Shown: positions 56,380 to 64,000, counted from the first letter of the stretch. The stretch is 64,000 bases of DNA from Streptomyces sp. MMBL 11-1 (GCF_028622875.1 NZ_CP117710.1:1-64000); one strand, 5' to 3'. Notes: a model not told the origin generated them from the letters alone. Program-made: numbers and translations.

Positions 56380-56510
56380 CGGCACGTTGGCTGCGGGCGC
56401 CTCGCGGCCCGGTCGGCGACCGCGTTGCAGGGATTCCCGCCGGACTGGTGGGTGCGCACGTGGACGAACTTGACGTCGCGGCCGATCAGCAGCCCGTCTA
56501 CACCGGCTGA
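56380..56510 (-). pseudogene. RNase H fragment
   Basis: Contains GRDVKFVHVRTHQSGGNP followed by CNAVADRAARR, matching the C-terminal part of RNase HI (VxFxHVRGHSGxxxNxxAD). The catalytic His and Asp positions are present, but the rest of the enzyme is missing and no start exists. A decayed remnant. Confidence 0.5.
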
Positions 56511-56687
56511 CGACCGGCGTGCCCGAAGTGGACTTCCAGACCCGCCGTCGCTAACCCGGGGTGCCAACTGGTGACCGACGTCCAGGCGTTGGTGGGCCTG
56601 CCCAGCGGCCGACGGGCCCAGGATTGCCCTTGGACGCACCGTTACGGGCGGCATGAAGCGGGGCCGTCATCCAGTGGCTCGTCCCGG

Positions 56688-57365
56688 TCAGTTCAGGTGG
56701 CCGGAGAGCCAGCCCTCGAAGCGCGGCGCGGGTGTGCTTCCGTGTAGCCGGACGTCGACACGCAGTTCCCGGAGCCGCGTCTCGGCGGCGGGCGCCGGCC
56801 GCCGCAGCCGCATTCCCCTCCACGCGGCGGCGGAGGCGGCGGACCAGGCGAACACCGCGATACCAGCGGAGACGGCGCGGCCCGTGTCCGGCGCCCCCGC
56901 CCAGACCATGGCCACAGAGGCAGCGCCCCACAGCCCCCAGATGACTCGTCCGAAGCCGCGGTGATAGACAGCGAACAGGAAGGACGTGCACCCGACGAAC
57001 TGCCAGAATCTGTAGCCGGTTTCGGCGGTGATCGGCAAGGCGCGGGTGCAGTCCTCCAAGTACGTCCGCACAGGTTCGGTGAGAACGGCGAGCAGGCCCG
57101 TACCGCCCGGGGCCGGCGAGGAAACCTCGACCCAGGCGAGCAGCAGGGCCGTGGTGGCGTACAAAGCCGCCAGAGGAGCAGCCGCGACAGCAACGCCACG
57201 GATGAGTGCGCGCGCCCAGGGCGCGGCGTCGTACAAGGCGTCACCGATGTAGTCCCAGCGAGTGCCGAGCCAGCTGTGCTGCCACCACTCGCTGACTCGT
57301 CGCCAGCCGCCGCTCGGCGCGCTGTTCCCTACTGGCACTTCGGGCCGCCTGGATGACGTGTTCAT
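56688..57365 (-). CDS. Membrane protein (225 aa)
   Basis: ATG at 57365 with GAGGAGCTCC. After WWQHSWLGTRWDYIGDALYD there are several hydrophobic segments: WARALIRGVAVAAAPLAALY, ATTALLLAWVEVS, VGCTSFLFAVYHRGFGRVIW, GLWGAASVAMVWAGA and SAGIAVFAWSAASAAAW. It ends in a basic cytoplasmic tail (RGMRLRRPAPAAETRLRELR). Four or five membrane passes are predicted. The text resembles membrane proteins common on Streptomyces plasmids. Function unknown. Confidence 0.7.
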   Translation of the reverse strand: MNTSSRRPEVPVGNSAPSGGWRRVSEWWQHSWLGTRWDYIGDALYDAAPWARALIRGVAVAAAPLAALYATTALLLAWVEVSSPAPGGTGLLAVLTEPVRTYLEDCTRALPITAETGYRFWQFVGCTSFLFAVYHRGFGRVIWGLWGAASVAMVWAGAPDTGRAVSAGIAVFAWSAASAAAWRGMRLRRPAPAAETRLRELRVDVRLHGSTPAPRFEGWLSGHLN

Positions 57366-57735
57366 GGAGCTCCTCATCTCTCGGGTGAACCGGGAGAGTA
57401 TGGAGCTGAGCCTGTGGACACGGCCGGGCTCAAACCCTCTGCCCGTGGCCCGGGCGGCGGACGCCGCTCCACTCGGCCCCGTCCGGCAGTCCTGCGGCGC
57501 CGTCGGCGGACGCGACTCCTACGTGTCGGAGTGAGGTTGCAGGCCCGTACACGCGCGCAGCTCGCCTTGGGCAGCGGCTTGTGGACCGGGGCTCGACGGC
57601 ATCGGCGCCTGTCCACAGGCCCGCGCTCGGAGGATCGCCAGTGGATGCCACCGCCGCCCGACACAGAGAGGTGTCGAAAGGGCAAGGGGCTCCGCCATGA
57701 CAGACCTAGGTATCAGTGAAAGGACTGCAATTCCT
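57366..57735. other. Spacer between divergent genes
   Basis: About 370 bp. It should contain promoters for both flanking genes. No gene supportable; no clear promoter of the AT-rich type found elsewhere. Confidence 0.35.
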
Positions 57736-57897
57736 GTGAATCTGAAGACCCGCGCCGCCGCGGTAGCTCTCTCCACGTCCCTCCTTGCAGGAGGAGCTGC
57801 GGCCTTGGCGCCGACCGCGTCGGCGGCCGGTAGCGCCAGCTGCAGCTACAACATCGCCGACCACAATGCAGTTGTGGATGGGTTTAGCGACCACTAA
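57736..57897 (+). CDS. Truncated secreted peptide (53 aa)
   Basis: GTG at 57736 after AAAGGACTGCAATTCCT. Signal peptide NLKTRAAAVALSTSLLAGGA followed by AALAPTASA, with a cleavage site after ASA. The mature part is only GSASCSYNIADHNAVVDGFS plus two residues before TAA. Streptomyces secreted SH3 proteins often begin this way, and the peptide stops where such a domain should start. It is therefore probably a 5' remnant cut by the recombinase element downstream. Confidence 0.55.
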   Translation: MNLKTRAAAVALSTSLLAGGAAALAPTASAAGSASCSYNIADHNAVVDGFSDH

Positions 57898-58007
57898 CGA
57901 AGTGTTCGTGTCCCTCGTTGAGGCGCTCATTGGCCGCGTCACGTAGGTCTTTAGCTAACGGTCTGCTTCTGTTCGCCCCATACGGGATGAAATGGAGGGA
58001 ATGCCTG

Positions 58008-58558
58008 ATGCGAAGCACATTGGTGCTGCAAGACATGCGGGTGCAGAAGATCAGACGGACGGACGGCAGCTGGTCGTTCGGAATCGTCTGGCCCGACTGC
58101 TCGCTCGATGAGGAGGCGGAGAGCTATCTGCGCCTCTACGAGGGCTCGGGCTCCCAGGAGACCTATGCGTACTACCTCGTTGACCACCTTCGGTGGCGCA
58201 TCCGCGAGGGCCTGACCACGGAGACGATCAAGATCATGGACCTCCACCGCTACCAGGGTGCGGTGGGCGCTCAGGTGCCGATGCCGTACGGGACGCCGTG
58301 GCGGGTGCCGCCGAAGCGCCCGTACGGCAAGTCGGCCCTGTCGATCTCGGCGACCGTCCTGAAGGGCTTCTACCTGCACCAGTGCGTGAAGCGTGGCATC
58401 AACGACGAGCTGCGCGAAGCGCTGGACGTCGATCGGCTGCCCACCAGGGCGGACCGCAGCAGGTCCTTCCTGGGGCACACCAAGACCTCAATGCCGAAGA
58501 ACCCGCTGGCACCACCGCAAGGCACCCGCCGACGGCACCCGAAGATGCTGCCGGACGG
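58008..58558 (+). pseudogene. Tyrosine recombinase (Tn554 TnpA-like), N-terminal part cut by an IS3 element
   Basis: ATG at 58008 with GGAGGGAATGCCTG. MRSTLVLQDMRVQKIRRTDG, then SFGIVWPDCSLDEEAESYLR, GSQETYAYYLVDHLRWRIRE, TIKIMDLHRYQGAVGAQVPM and LSISATVLKGFYLHQCVKRG. This is the SAM-like DNA-binding N-terminal domain of a Tn554-type recombinase. The frame ends at the IS boundary (58559). The catalytic domain is not found on the other side of the IS. No target duplication is visible, suggesting an accompanying deletion. Confidence 0.65.
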
Positions 58559-58627
58559 TGGGGACTGCTGCAAGGTTGGGTGACACCTGACCTGGCTTGC
58601 TGAGAGGCGGCCTGGAAGGATGTTGCA

Positions 58628-58924
58628 GTGCCCAAGCCGTATCCGAAGGAGTTCCGCGAGGACGTCGTGCGGGTCGCGCGCAACCGTGAGCCCGGCGTCA
58701 CTCTGGAACAGATCGCCGCCGATTTCGGCGTCCACCCGATCACGCTGTCAAAGTGGCTGCGCCGCGCCGACACCGACGAGGGCGGCACCAAGCCCGCACC
58801 GGTGTCGAGCGAGTCGGCCGAGCTGCGCGAGGCCCGCAAGCGCATCCGGCTGCTGGAGCAGGAGAACGAGGTTCTGCGCAGGGCTGCGGCGTATCTGTCG
58901 CAGGCGAACCTGCCGTCAAAATGA
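58628..58924 (+). CDS. IS3-family transposase OrfA (98 aa)
   Basis: GTG at 58628. HTH of the IS3 OrfA type: YPKEFREDVVRVARNREPGV, TLEQIAADFGVHPITLSKWL, RRADTDEGG. A leucine-zipper-like helix LREARKRIRLLEQENEVLRR follows. It binds the terminal repeats and is fused to OrfB by a -1 frameshift in many IS3 elements. Here the OrfB frame is open from 58753 within OrfA, in the -1 frame, so fusion is possible. The stop overlaps the OrfB ATG (ATGA). Confidence 0.9.
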   Translation: MPKPYPKEFREDVVRVARNREPGVTLEQIAADFGVHPITLSKWLRRADTDEGGTKPAPVSSESAELREARKRIRLLEQENEVLRRAAAYLSQANLPSK

Positions 58925-59811
58925 TGTACCCGCTCGTCCGCGAGCTGGCCGCCGCCGCTGCCCCTGGCCGGGTGCCGGTGGCGGTGACGTGCCGGGTGCT
59001 GGGGCTGGCCCGCCAGCCCTACTACCGGTGGCTGGACCGGCCGGTCACCGACACCGAACTCGCAGAGGCATACCGGGCGAACGCACTGTTCGACGCTCAC
59101 CGCGACGACCCGGAGTTCGGCCACCGCTTCCTGGCCGATGAGGCCCGCGCGGCCGGCGAGGCGATGGCCGAGCGGACCGCCTGGAAGATCTGCCGCGACA
59201 ACCGCTGGTGGAGCGCGTTCGGCAAGCGGCGGAGCCGGGGCAAGAGCGCCAAGGCCGGCCCTCCGGTCCACGACGACCGGGTCAAGCGCGACTTCACCGC
59301 ATCCGGGCCGAACCGGCTGTGGCTCACGGACATCACCGAGCACGCCACCGGCGAGGGCAAGCTCTACCTGTGCGCGGTCAAGGACGTCTGCTCCGGCCGC
59401 ATCGTGGGCTACTCCATCGACGCCCGGATGAAGTCCAGCCTGGCCGTCAGAGCCCTTGAATCCGCCGTTGCCCGCCGCGGCCAGGTCGCAGGATGCATCG
59501 TGCATTCCGACCGCGGGTCACAATTTCGCTCACGGAAATTCGTCGCCGTTCTCGCACGTCACAGCATGATCGGATCGATGGGCAGAGTCGGTGCCGCCGG
59601 CGACAACGCGGCCATGGAGAGCTTCTTCGCGCTGCTGCAGAAGAACGTCCTCGACCGCCGTACCTGGGCCACCCGGCAGGAACTGCGGATCGCGATCGTC
59701 ACCTGGATCGAGCGCACCTACCACCGCCGCCGGCGCCAGAAACGCCTGGCCCGATTGACCCCCGTCGAGTACGAAACCATCATGACCCCAGCCGCAGCCC
59801 TGGCTGCATAA
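58921..59811 (+). CDS. IS3-family transposase OrfB, DDE integrase (296 aa)
   Basis: ATG at 58921 overlaps the OrfA stop. HTH-like start (VAVTCRVLGLARQPYYRWLD), HDDPEFG-type linker (HRDDPEFGHRFLADEARAAG), then the rve catalytic core: first Asp in NRLWLTDITEHATGEGKLYL, second Asp in GCIVHSDRGSQFRSRKF, Glu in GDNAAMESFFALLQKNVLDR, and the terminal WIERTYHRRRRQKRLARLTP. All three DDE residues are present, so it should be active. Cuts and joins DNA ends during transposition. Confidence 0.93.
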   Translation: MMYPLVRELAAAAAPGRVPVAVTCRVLGLARQPYYRWLDRPVTDTELAEAYRANALFDAHRDDPEFGHRFLADEARAAGEAMAERTAWKICRDNRWWSAFGKRRSRGKSAKAGPPVHDDRVKRDFTASGPNRLWLTDITEHATGEGKLYLCAVKDVCSGRIVGYSIDARMKSSLAVRALESAVARRGQVAGCIVHSDRGSQFRSRKFVAVLARHSMIGSMGRVGAAGDNAAMESFFALLQKNVLDRRTWATRQELRIAIVTWIERTYHRRRRQKRLARLTPVEYETIMTPAAALAA

Positions 59812-59878
59812 ACCCCGCTGTCACCTACTCGTGCAGCAGTCCCAATTGTCGCTGGTGTCACTGACAAAGGGGAGCCGC

Positions 59879-60001
59879 GTGCAAGTAGTGACCAGGGCGG
59901 TGAGAGTGCGGCGGGCCGCTCACGTCACCTACGTGAGCGGGTCGACCGACCTCGCGGACGGCGTCCCGGACGGCGCGGCCGACGTCGATCAGGATGGCTG
60001 A
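59879..60001 (+). CDS. Possible small peptide (40 aa)
   Basis: GTG after AAAGGGGAGCCGC gives VQVVTRAVRVRRAAHVTYVS, GSTDLADGVPDGAADVDQDG and TGA. The ribosome site is good but the text does not resemble a known protein. It may be a remnant of the element cut by the IS. Confidence 0.3.
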   Translation: MQVVTRAVRVRRAAHVTYVSGSTDLADGVPDGAADVDQDG

Positions 60002-60149
60002 GGGCGCTTGTCCTGTCACGTCGCGTCTGTCAGATGGCGAGCACTGACCTGCGGGGGTGCCAGATCGTTCTCAATTGCTGGGGGTCGGTGTTCTCAGTCG
60101 ACCTGTCTATCGTGGAAGTCTCGTCCACGATAGAGGAAGAATCGGGCAC

Positions 60150-60875
60150 TCAGGGCTGCAGAGTATCTCGGGCGCTCTCGTACATCCATGTGGTTCCCAC
60201 GCGGCTGAAGAAGGAGTCGGCGAACTTCAGAGCGCTGTCCCATGCCCAACTGGTACAGCCGTGGCCGAGGCACTTCTCCGGGAAGTAGGAGTTCCTGGAG
60301 TCGGAGTAGAAAGGGTTCGGCGTGAACTTCCGCCCCATGAGCCCAACCACAAATTTGTGCCGGTCAGTACTTCGTCGCTCATCGCTGTGCTCGGGGCGCC
60401 ACCTAGGTTTGTAGTGAACCAGCTCGTTGCGCAGCTTCATGAGCAGAACTACTTCGGTGAAGGGGCGGACGCCACAGTCGAATCGATCCCGCCCGAGCAA
60501 CTGGAGCACCTTCTGATATCGCACAAGCGTTTTGGGCTCTTCCCAGAGGTCCCCGCCAGCGGCCGCGATTCGCTGCCGTTCGTTCAGCTGGAGTCCTGTC
60601 CGGGCTTCGGCGCCTTCGACGCGCGCGAGGTCGTCTCTTGAGGCCGTGTGGATGAACTCGTTGATGCATGCCTCGATGAAGGCTCCGGATGCGAGCACGG
60701 AAGATGTCGCGTACGAGCGGTGGTCCGACCTGGTACCGATGGGCGCGGTGTCTTCCTCGCCGGAGCACGGTGCCAGGGATTCCAGTTCGCCGCACTTGCG
60801 GGAGAGAGCGCTAGCGGCGCGGGCGTGGTCCAAAGAGAAGTAGTGCCAGTCCCGGATCTGTACGTCGTTGTCCAC
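60150..60875 (-). CDS. HEPN-like protein (241 aa)
   Basis: GTG at 60875 (VDNDVQIRDWHYFSLDHARA); the sequence upstream in this frame is not protein-like. Helical throughout, with SGAFIEACINEFIHTASRDD, then RYQKVLQLLGRDRFDCGVRP and the motif LMKLRNELVHYKPRW at about residues 145-160. R-N-E-L-V-H is the R-x4-6-H motif of HEPN domains, many of which are ribonucleases of toxin-antitoxin or abortive-infection systems. No antitoxin-like partner (MNT, small acidic protein) is seen adjacent. GC content is lower than that of its neighbours, which suggests transfer. The start is uncertain. Confidence 0.6.
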   Translation of the reverse strand: MDNDVQIRDWHYFSLDHARAASALSRKCGELESLAPCSGEEDTAPIGTRSDHRSYATSSVLASGAFIEACINEFIHTASRDDLARVEGAEARTGLQLNERQRIAAAGGDLWEEPKTLVRYQKVLQLLGRDRFDCGVRPFTEVVLLMKLRNELVHYKPRWRPEHSDERRSTDRHKFVVGLMGRKFTPNPFYSDSRNSYFPEKCLGHGCTSWAWDSALKFADSFFSRVGTTWMYESARDTLQP

Positions 60876-61219
60876 GAGACCAAGTGTAGATACGGCGTGT
60901 CCGGATGCCACCGACAGCAGGTGCCGCAGCGAGAATCCGACACCGCGAATGAGAGCGAGTGAGAATCCGACAGCTTCAATGTGACCGGACGGCACTTCGC
61001 AGAGTAGCGAGTAGGTGACGTCGGCGCCGCTTGCCAGCAAGCCTGCTGATCTGCCAACTGGGTGGCGTCACATGAAGGACTTGCCCCTGCGGGCCCGAAA
61101 ATACCTGGACTCTGTCCACAGGCCAAGAATTCCAGGATTGCTTCACCAGCAGGTGCCTGGCATCGACGCAGCGTGCGCTCTGACTCCAACCTGCACCAGG
61201 GACCGAGAGGGACTGAACT
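60876..61219. other. Spacer between divergent genes
   Basis: About 340 bp with lower GC. GAGAATCCGACA is repeated (60932 and 60961). No gene supportable. Confidence 0.4.
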
Positions 61220-61513
61220 ATGGACAACATCACTGCTCAACGTCGCAGACACATACGCGACGTGTCGCCGCCGGTCAGGGCCAAGGCTGAAGCTTTTGCA
61301 GTCCCTAATCTGGACAATGGCATCAACTACCGGACCGGGCCGAGCACTTCTTACGTCAGCAAGGGTTTCCTCTACGACGGCGACGACCTGCGCGTCTACT
61401 GCGGAAAGGGCAACTGGTACTACACGAAGCTCATTCACCGCAGCAAGAGCGGAATGAAGAAGGGCACGTACGGCTGGGTCCGTAGCGACATGCTGCTGCA
61501 GCTCGCGGGCTAG
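61220..61513 (+). CDS. Bacterial SH3-domain protein (97 aa)
   Basis: ATG at 61220 after GAGAGGGACTGAACT. Residues 30-95 form an SH3_3-type domain: PNLDNGINYRTGPSTSYVSK, GFLYDGDDLRVYCGKGNWYY, TKLIHRSKSGMKKGTYGWVR and SDML. Such domains bind peptidoglycan or proteins, usually in secreted proteins. Here no signal peptide is present; the start MDNITAQRRRHIRDVSPPVR is basic. Either it is cytoplasmic or its secretory 5' part was lost. A strong terminator follows. Confidence 0.7.
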   Translation: MDNITAQRRRHIRDVSPPVRAKAEAFAVPNLDNGINYRTGPSTSYVSKGFLYDGDDLRVYCGKGNWYYTKLIHRSKSGMKKGTYGWVRSDMLLQLAG

Positions 61514-61514
61514 C

Positions 61515-61572
61515 CCTCGCGAAACTGGGCGGCCCTCCAGCAGTTGCTGGAGGGCCGCCCAGTTTCGCGAGG
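61515..61572. terminator. Strong bidirectional hairpin
   Basis: Perfect 28-bp arms (61515-61542 and 61545-61572) with a 2-base loop, between the SH3 gene ending at 61513 and the convergent gene ending at 61584. Confidence 0.85.
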
Positions 61573-61583
61573 CGCCGCCCGTG

Positions 61584-62000
61584 TCAGGAGTCCCGGGTGG
61601 GGTGAAGGTGCGATCCCTGTCCGCGGGAGGACTCCGCGCGTGCGTCCTCGGCGGTATACCCCGTGCCGCAGGTGGGGCGGCAGTACGCGAACGCGGGAGC
61701 TCCACAATCCTCGCAGGGCTCATCGAAGTCTGCCGGAAGGAACGGGCGAAGGGCGTCGGCGGCAGGGTGCAGAGACAGGGTGGCCCCTAGGGTTGGTGGA
61801 TGTTCGGGAGCCGTCGGCGAGTTCCGAACGGGTGAGGCATTCAGGCCTGACGACGGGTACTGCAGCGGCTCCCCGAGCGCTCCAGGCGGCTCAGGAGCTG
61901 AGATCTGCCACCAGGACTGTGGCGTTGTCGATGTGCTGGGGACGGGCGTGATAGATGGCGGTGGATGCGAGGCGCTGGGCTGCCTGCTGGCATGTTGCAC
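61584..62000 (-). CDS. Cys-rich protein, start uncertain (up to 138 aa)
   Basis: The C-terminal half is convincing: TLSLHPAADALRPFLPADFD, EPCEDCGAPAFAYCRPTCGT, GYTAEDARAESSRG, a zinc-ribbon-like CxxC...CxxxC. The first 60 residues from ATG 62000 overlap the phosphatase gene by 110 bp and are Pro/Ser-rich. There is no ATG, GTG or TTG nearer to the good part. An indel may have removed the true start. Downstream of the PP2C-like gene and probably co-transcribed with it. Confidence 0.5.
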   Translation of the reverse strand: MQHASRQPSASHPPPSITPVPSTSTTPQSWWQISAPEPPGALGEPLQYPSSGLNASPVRNSPTAPEHPPTLGATLSLHPAADALRPFLPADFDEPCEDCGAPAFAYCRPTCGTGYTAEDARAESSRGQGSHLHPTRDS

Positions 62001-62619
62001 CGGCCAGGTGCCCGGTCATCGGATCACAGGCGCTCTCAAGGGGTTCGTACGCGCCATCAGAGGCGAGGACGAGCCTGCCCAGGCGCCCATCGATCTGCGC
62101 AGTGCCGAACTTGGCTGACCCGCCACCGTTCAGAGGCGCCATCGGATGCCATCCCAGATAGGACGTGACCGTGTTCCTGTCTCCCGGCCGGGGAGCCATG
62201 CCTTCGTCGAGCCTCTCCTGGGCGCGGTTGTGGTCGCTGGTCAGGAGAGTGAGCTCGCCGTTCGGCGAGAGGTGCCAGGCCCGGGAGTCACCGCACCAGG
62301 CGACGGTCAGCACATCCTGGCGCAGGACGGCCAGGACCGCGACGGCGGCGGGAAGCTCTTCCCAACCCCAGGTGTCCCGCCCGGGCTCGGCGCCGGCGGC
62401 AGCATGGACTCGGCGAAGCGCCGCTTCGGCGTCGCCGAGCTCGACACCAGCGGACGCGAGGTCGGCGGCGCGTTCCCTCGTCCAGGTGCGGACCTTCTCG
62501 CTGGAGCCGATGCCGTCCAGCAACGTGAAGGCGCTGACGCCCCTGCGGGACCTGCCGGCGGTGGCGTCGCACTGGTGACTCCGGGTACCAAGGCGCTGGG
62601 CCGAGCGGAATGTGGGCAA
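61891..62619 (-). CDS. PP2C-like serine/threonine phosphatase (242 aa)
   Basis: TTG at 62619 behind GAAGGAGTAGCCC. PP2C/PPM landmarks: DGIG in FTLLDGIGSSEKVRTWTRER, GDSR in LTVAWCGDSRAWHLSPNGEL, DG in LGRLVLASDGAYEPLE and DN in HIDNATVLVADLSS. These are the metal-binding Asp positions of the family. The N-terminal motif before them (RSHQCDATAGRSRRG) lacks the usual E-D-x, so metal binding may be altered. It would dephosphorylate Ser/Thr proteins. It lies directly behind a near-consensus promoter (62663-62691). Confidence 0.75.
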   Translation of the reverse strand: MPTFRSAQRLGTRSHQCDATAGRSRRGVSAFTLLDGIGSSEKVRTWTRERAADLASAGVELGDAEAALRRVHAAAGAEPGRDTWGWEELPAAVAVLAVLRQDVLTVAWCGDSRAWHLSPNGELTLLTSDHNRAQERLDEGMAPRPGDRNTVTSYLGWHPMAPLNGGGSAKFGTAQIDGRLGRLVLASDGAYEPLESACDPMTGHLAGATCQQAAQRLASTAIYHARPQHIDNATVLVADLSS

Positions 62620-62662
62620 GGGCTACTCCTTCAGAAAGTCCTGCGTGCGAGCTACAGAACCT

Positions 62663-62691
62663 AATTTACCCGCACTGTGCCCGTGTGTCAA
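62663..62691 (-). promoter_or_regulatory. Strong promoter of the phosphatase gene
   Basis: Minus strand AA-TTGACA (62691-62686), 17 bp, TAAATT (62668-62663) followed by AG. Matches the promoter at 35548-35577 closely. Confidence 0.8.
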
Positions 62692-62832
62692 TTTTTACTT
62701 ACCATATGCGTGGCGACCTTGAGCGAGCCCCGTCGCGCATCCCGGGCGTGCAGCCCAGCCCGCCCCCTCGGTCAGTCAGCCAGTAGGCGACGCCCCCGGG
62801 CGCCCGGGGCGAAGCGTTTTGGCATGTAATAA

Positions 62833-62862
62833 TTGACATAAAACATTCACATGGAGTAAACT
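62833..62862 (+). promoter_or_regulatory. Strong promoter of the DNA ligase gene
   Basis: TAATAA-TTGACA (62833-62838), 18 bp, TAAACT (62857-62862), then a leader of about 215 nt to the ATG at 63079. The leader contains no gene that I can support. Confidence 0.8.
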
Positions 62863-63078
62863 GATCCCTCGGGCGGAACGGGAGGCCGAACTCCGCTCCG
62901 CCTTCCGACACCCTCGACGTGCGTACCCCGTGCACCGCTCCTAAGCCGCGCCCGGGGCCCTAACGCGCCGACAGGCACCTGGTCGGGTCGAAGGACATCC
63001 CCCTGCACGTCATCGATCCACCGCCTGGCAGATCGACTTGCAGGCAGCGATGTCAGACCTCTACGTAAGGATCGCTTC

Positions 63079-64000
63079 ATGACGACTGCACCCGCTCCTT
63101 TGGCCAACCGTGTGGCCTACAACACGGCCGTGGACGCGGCCCTGACCGCGTGCGCCGCGTACTACGGAAGCGGGAACACGTCTCTCGACGACGCCTCGTA
63201 CGACGCGCTGGTCCAGCAGCTCCAGAAGTACGAGCAGCAGAACCCCGAACACGTCCGCCCCGACTCCCCGCTCGGCAAGCTCGGTGGCGGAGCAGCCCCC
63301 GCTGGCGACGTCGCCCACACCGTCCCGATGCTGTCGCTCGGTAACGTCTTCGACGCCGAGGGTCTGACGAAGTGGGACGCGTCCCTGGCCCGGCGCCTCG
63401 ACGGGCCGGTGCGCGAGGGATACGCCGTTGAGCCGAAGCTCGACGGTGCTGCGATCGCAGCCCGCTACCGCAACGGCCGCCTGGTCCAGCTCGTCGGCCG
63501 CGGAGACGGCGCACACGGCGAAGACCTCTCGGCCGCCATCGGCAGCATCGTCGGACTCCCCAAGCAGCTCGCCATCGACACCACGGTCGAGATCCGCGGT
63601 GAGGCCCTGCTGAGCAGGGAGCAGTTCGAAAAGGCCAACGAGCAGCGCCGGAACCACGGCGCGAAGCCGTTCTCCAACCCGCGCAACGGGACTGCGGGCG
63701 CTCTGCGCGGCGCCAAGTCGCGCGGCTACACGATCGAGATGTCCTTCTTCGCCTACGGAGCTGTCACGCTCGACGGCGTGGACATCCTCAGCGGCTCCAC
63801 GCACGAAGCTGTCATGGCGCAGATCGCCGCCCTGGGGGTGCGGACCACGGCCTCGACCGAGGTGGGGCTGCGTGTCTACGGAACGCTGGCGGAGGCCCAG
63901 ACCCGCGTGGATGAGATCCGCGCGCTGCGGGCCGAGCTGCCGTTCGGTATCGACGGGGTGGTCATCAAGGCGAATGGCTTCGGCGAGCAGAAGACCGCGG
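63079..64000 (+). CDS. ligA: NAD-dependent DNA ligase, 5' part (runs off the window)
   Basis: ATG at 63079 behind GTAAGGATCGCTTC. Domain Ia is seen as SLDDASYDALVQQLQKYEQQ, VRPDSPLGKLGGGAAPAG and HTVPMLSLGNVFDAEGLTKW. The adenylation motif follows in EGYAVEPKLDGAAIAARYRN (catalytic Lys at about residue 120), then LVGRGDGAHGEDLSAAIGSI, EIRGEALLSREQFEKANEQR, KPFSNPRNGTAGALRGAKSR and GIDGVVIKAN. All are motifs of bacterial LigA; 307 codons lie inside the window. Seals nicks using NAD. It differs from typical chromosomal LigA at the N-terminus (SPLGKLG instead of SPTQxVG), so it is probably a plasmid- or phage-type second ligase. Driven by a strong promoter. Confidence 0.9.
   Translation, partial: MTTAPAPLANRVAYNTAVDAALTACAAYYGSGNTSLDDASYDALVQQLQKYEQQNPEHVRPDSPLGKLGGGAAPAGDVAHTVPMLSLGNVFDAEGLTKWDASLARRLDGPVREGYAVEPKLDGAAIAARYRNGRLVQLVGRGDGAHGEDLSAAIGSIVGLPKQLAIDTTVEIRGEALLSREQFEKANEQRRNHGAKPFSNPRNGTAGALRGAKSRGYTIEMSFFAYGAVTLDGVDILSGSTHEAVMAQIAALGVRTTASTEVGLRVYGTLAEAQTRVDEIRALRAELPFGIDGVVIKANGFGEQKTA

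Larger units (their letters stand above)
58559..59845 (+). mobile_element. IS3-family insertion sequence
   Basis: About 1.29 kb with imperfect terminal inverted repeats: left TGGGGACTGCTGCA, right complement TTGGGACTGCTGCA, with matching GGTGACA further in. It encodes OrfA (58628-58924) and OrfB (58921-59811). It interrupts a recombinase gene. No clear target duplication. Confidence 0.9.

Overview
High-GC actinobacterial DNA, almost certainly Streptomyces or a close relative. The reasons are very high third-position GC, GTG/TTG starts, GGAGG-type ribosome sites, and gene families typical of Streptomyces accessory replicons: a Tap/Tpg telomere pair, Uma2, an SCO0854-type RING protein and an XRE/TPR regulator relic. 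The window behaves like a linear plasmid or a chromosome arm. The decisive marker is a tap-tpg operon (46279 down to 43629), the pair that patches telomeres of linear Streptomyces replicons. A frameshifted second Tpg-like gene lies at 40846-40270.

Layout. (1) 1-11.5 kb, all minus strand, is a run of tightly packed or overlapping genes and relics. Two very large paralogues of an unrecognised family (9966-6114 and 5768-2287) are separated by a small helix-turn-helix gene and followed by a relic of the same family, a Cys-rich protein and an endonuclease VII-like gene. Single-base indels are very dense here. (2) 11.7-18.3 kb holds a membrane protein plus XRE-like pair, a winged-helix (possibly replication) gene with palindromes in front of it, hypotheticals and a Uma2 endonuclease. 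(3) 18.5-27.4 kb is a defence-like island. A 1616-residue STAND NTPase with a putative Cap4/DUF4297-type nuclease N-terminus is bracketed by an intact and a broken APH-type kinase. Two 2H-phosphoesterase genes (one truncated) and a truncated XRE/TPR regulator are also present. (4) 27.5-28.7 kb holds remnants of a Tn554-type recombinase module. (5) 28.7-39 kb is hypothetical small genes separated by long GC-rich, repeat-rich spacers. (6) 39.5-40 kb has a tRNA-Arg and two tRNA-like relics behind a candidate promoter. (7) 40-47.5 kb carries the Tpg-like gene, tap-tpg plus a ribbon-helix-helix gene, and an HU gene. (8) 48-57.4 kb has hypotheticals, one with a duplicated domain, a NERD protein, a lipoprotein, a RING-TerD protein and a membrane protein. 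(9) 57.7-60 kb has a recombinase N-terminus cut by an IS3-family element. (10) 60-64 kb has a HEPN-like protein, an SH3 protein, a PP2C-like phosphatase and the start of an NAD-dependent DNA ligase.

How it fits together: maintenance and replication functions (Tap/Tpg, HU, DNA ligase, the winged-helix protein) share the window with candidate defence genes (STAND NTPase, HEPN, Uma2, NERD, RING-TerD) and mobile-element scars. Several genes between 35 and 63 kb sit behind very similar AT-rich promoters (TTGACA-like -35, 16-18 bp, TAAATT-like -10), suggesting a common regulatory style. All functions come from reading motifs by eye; no database search was run.
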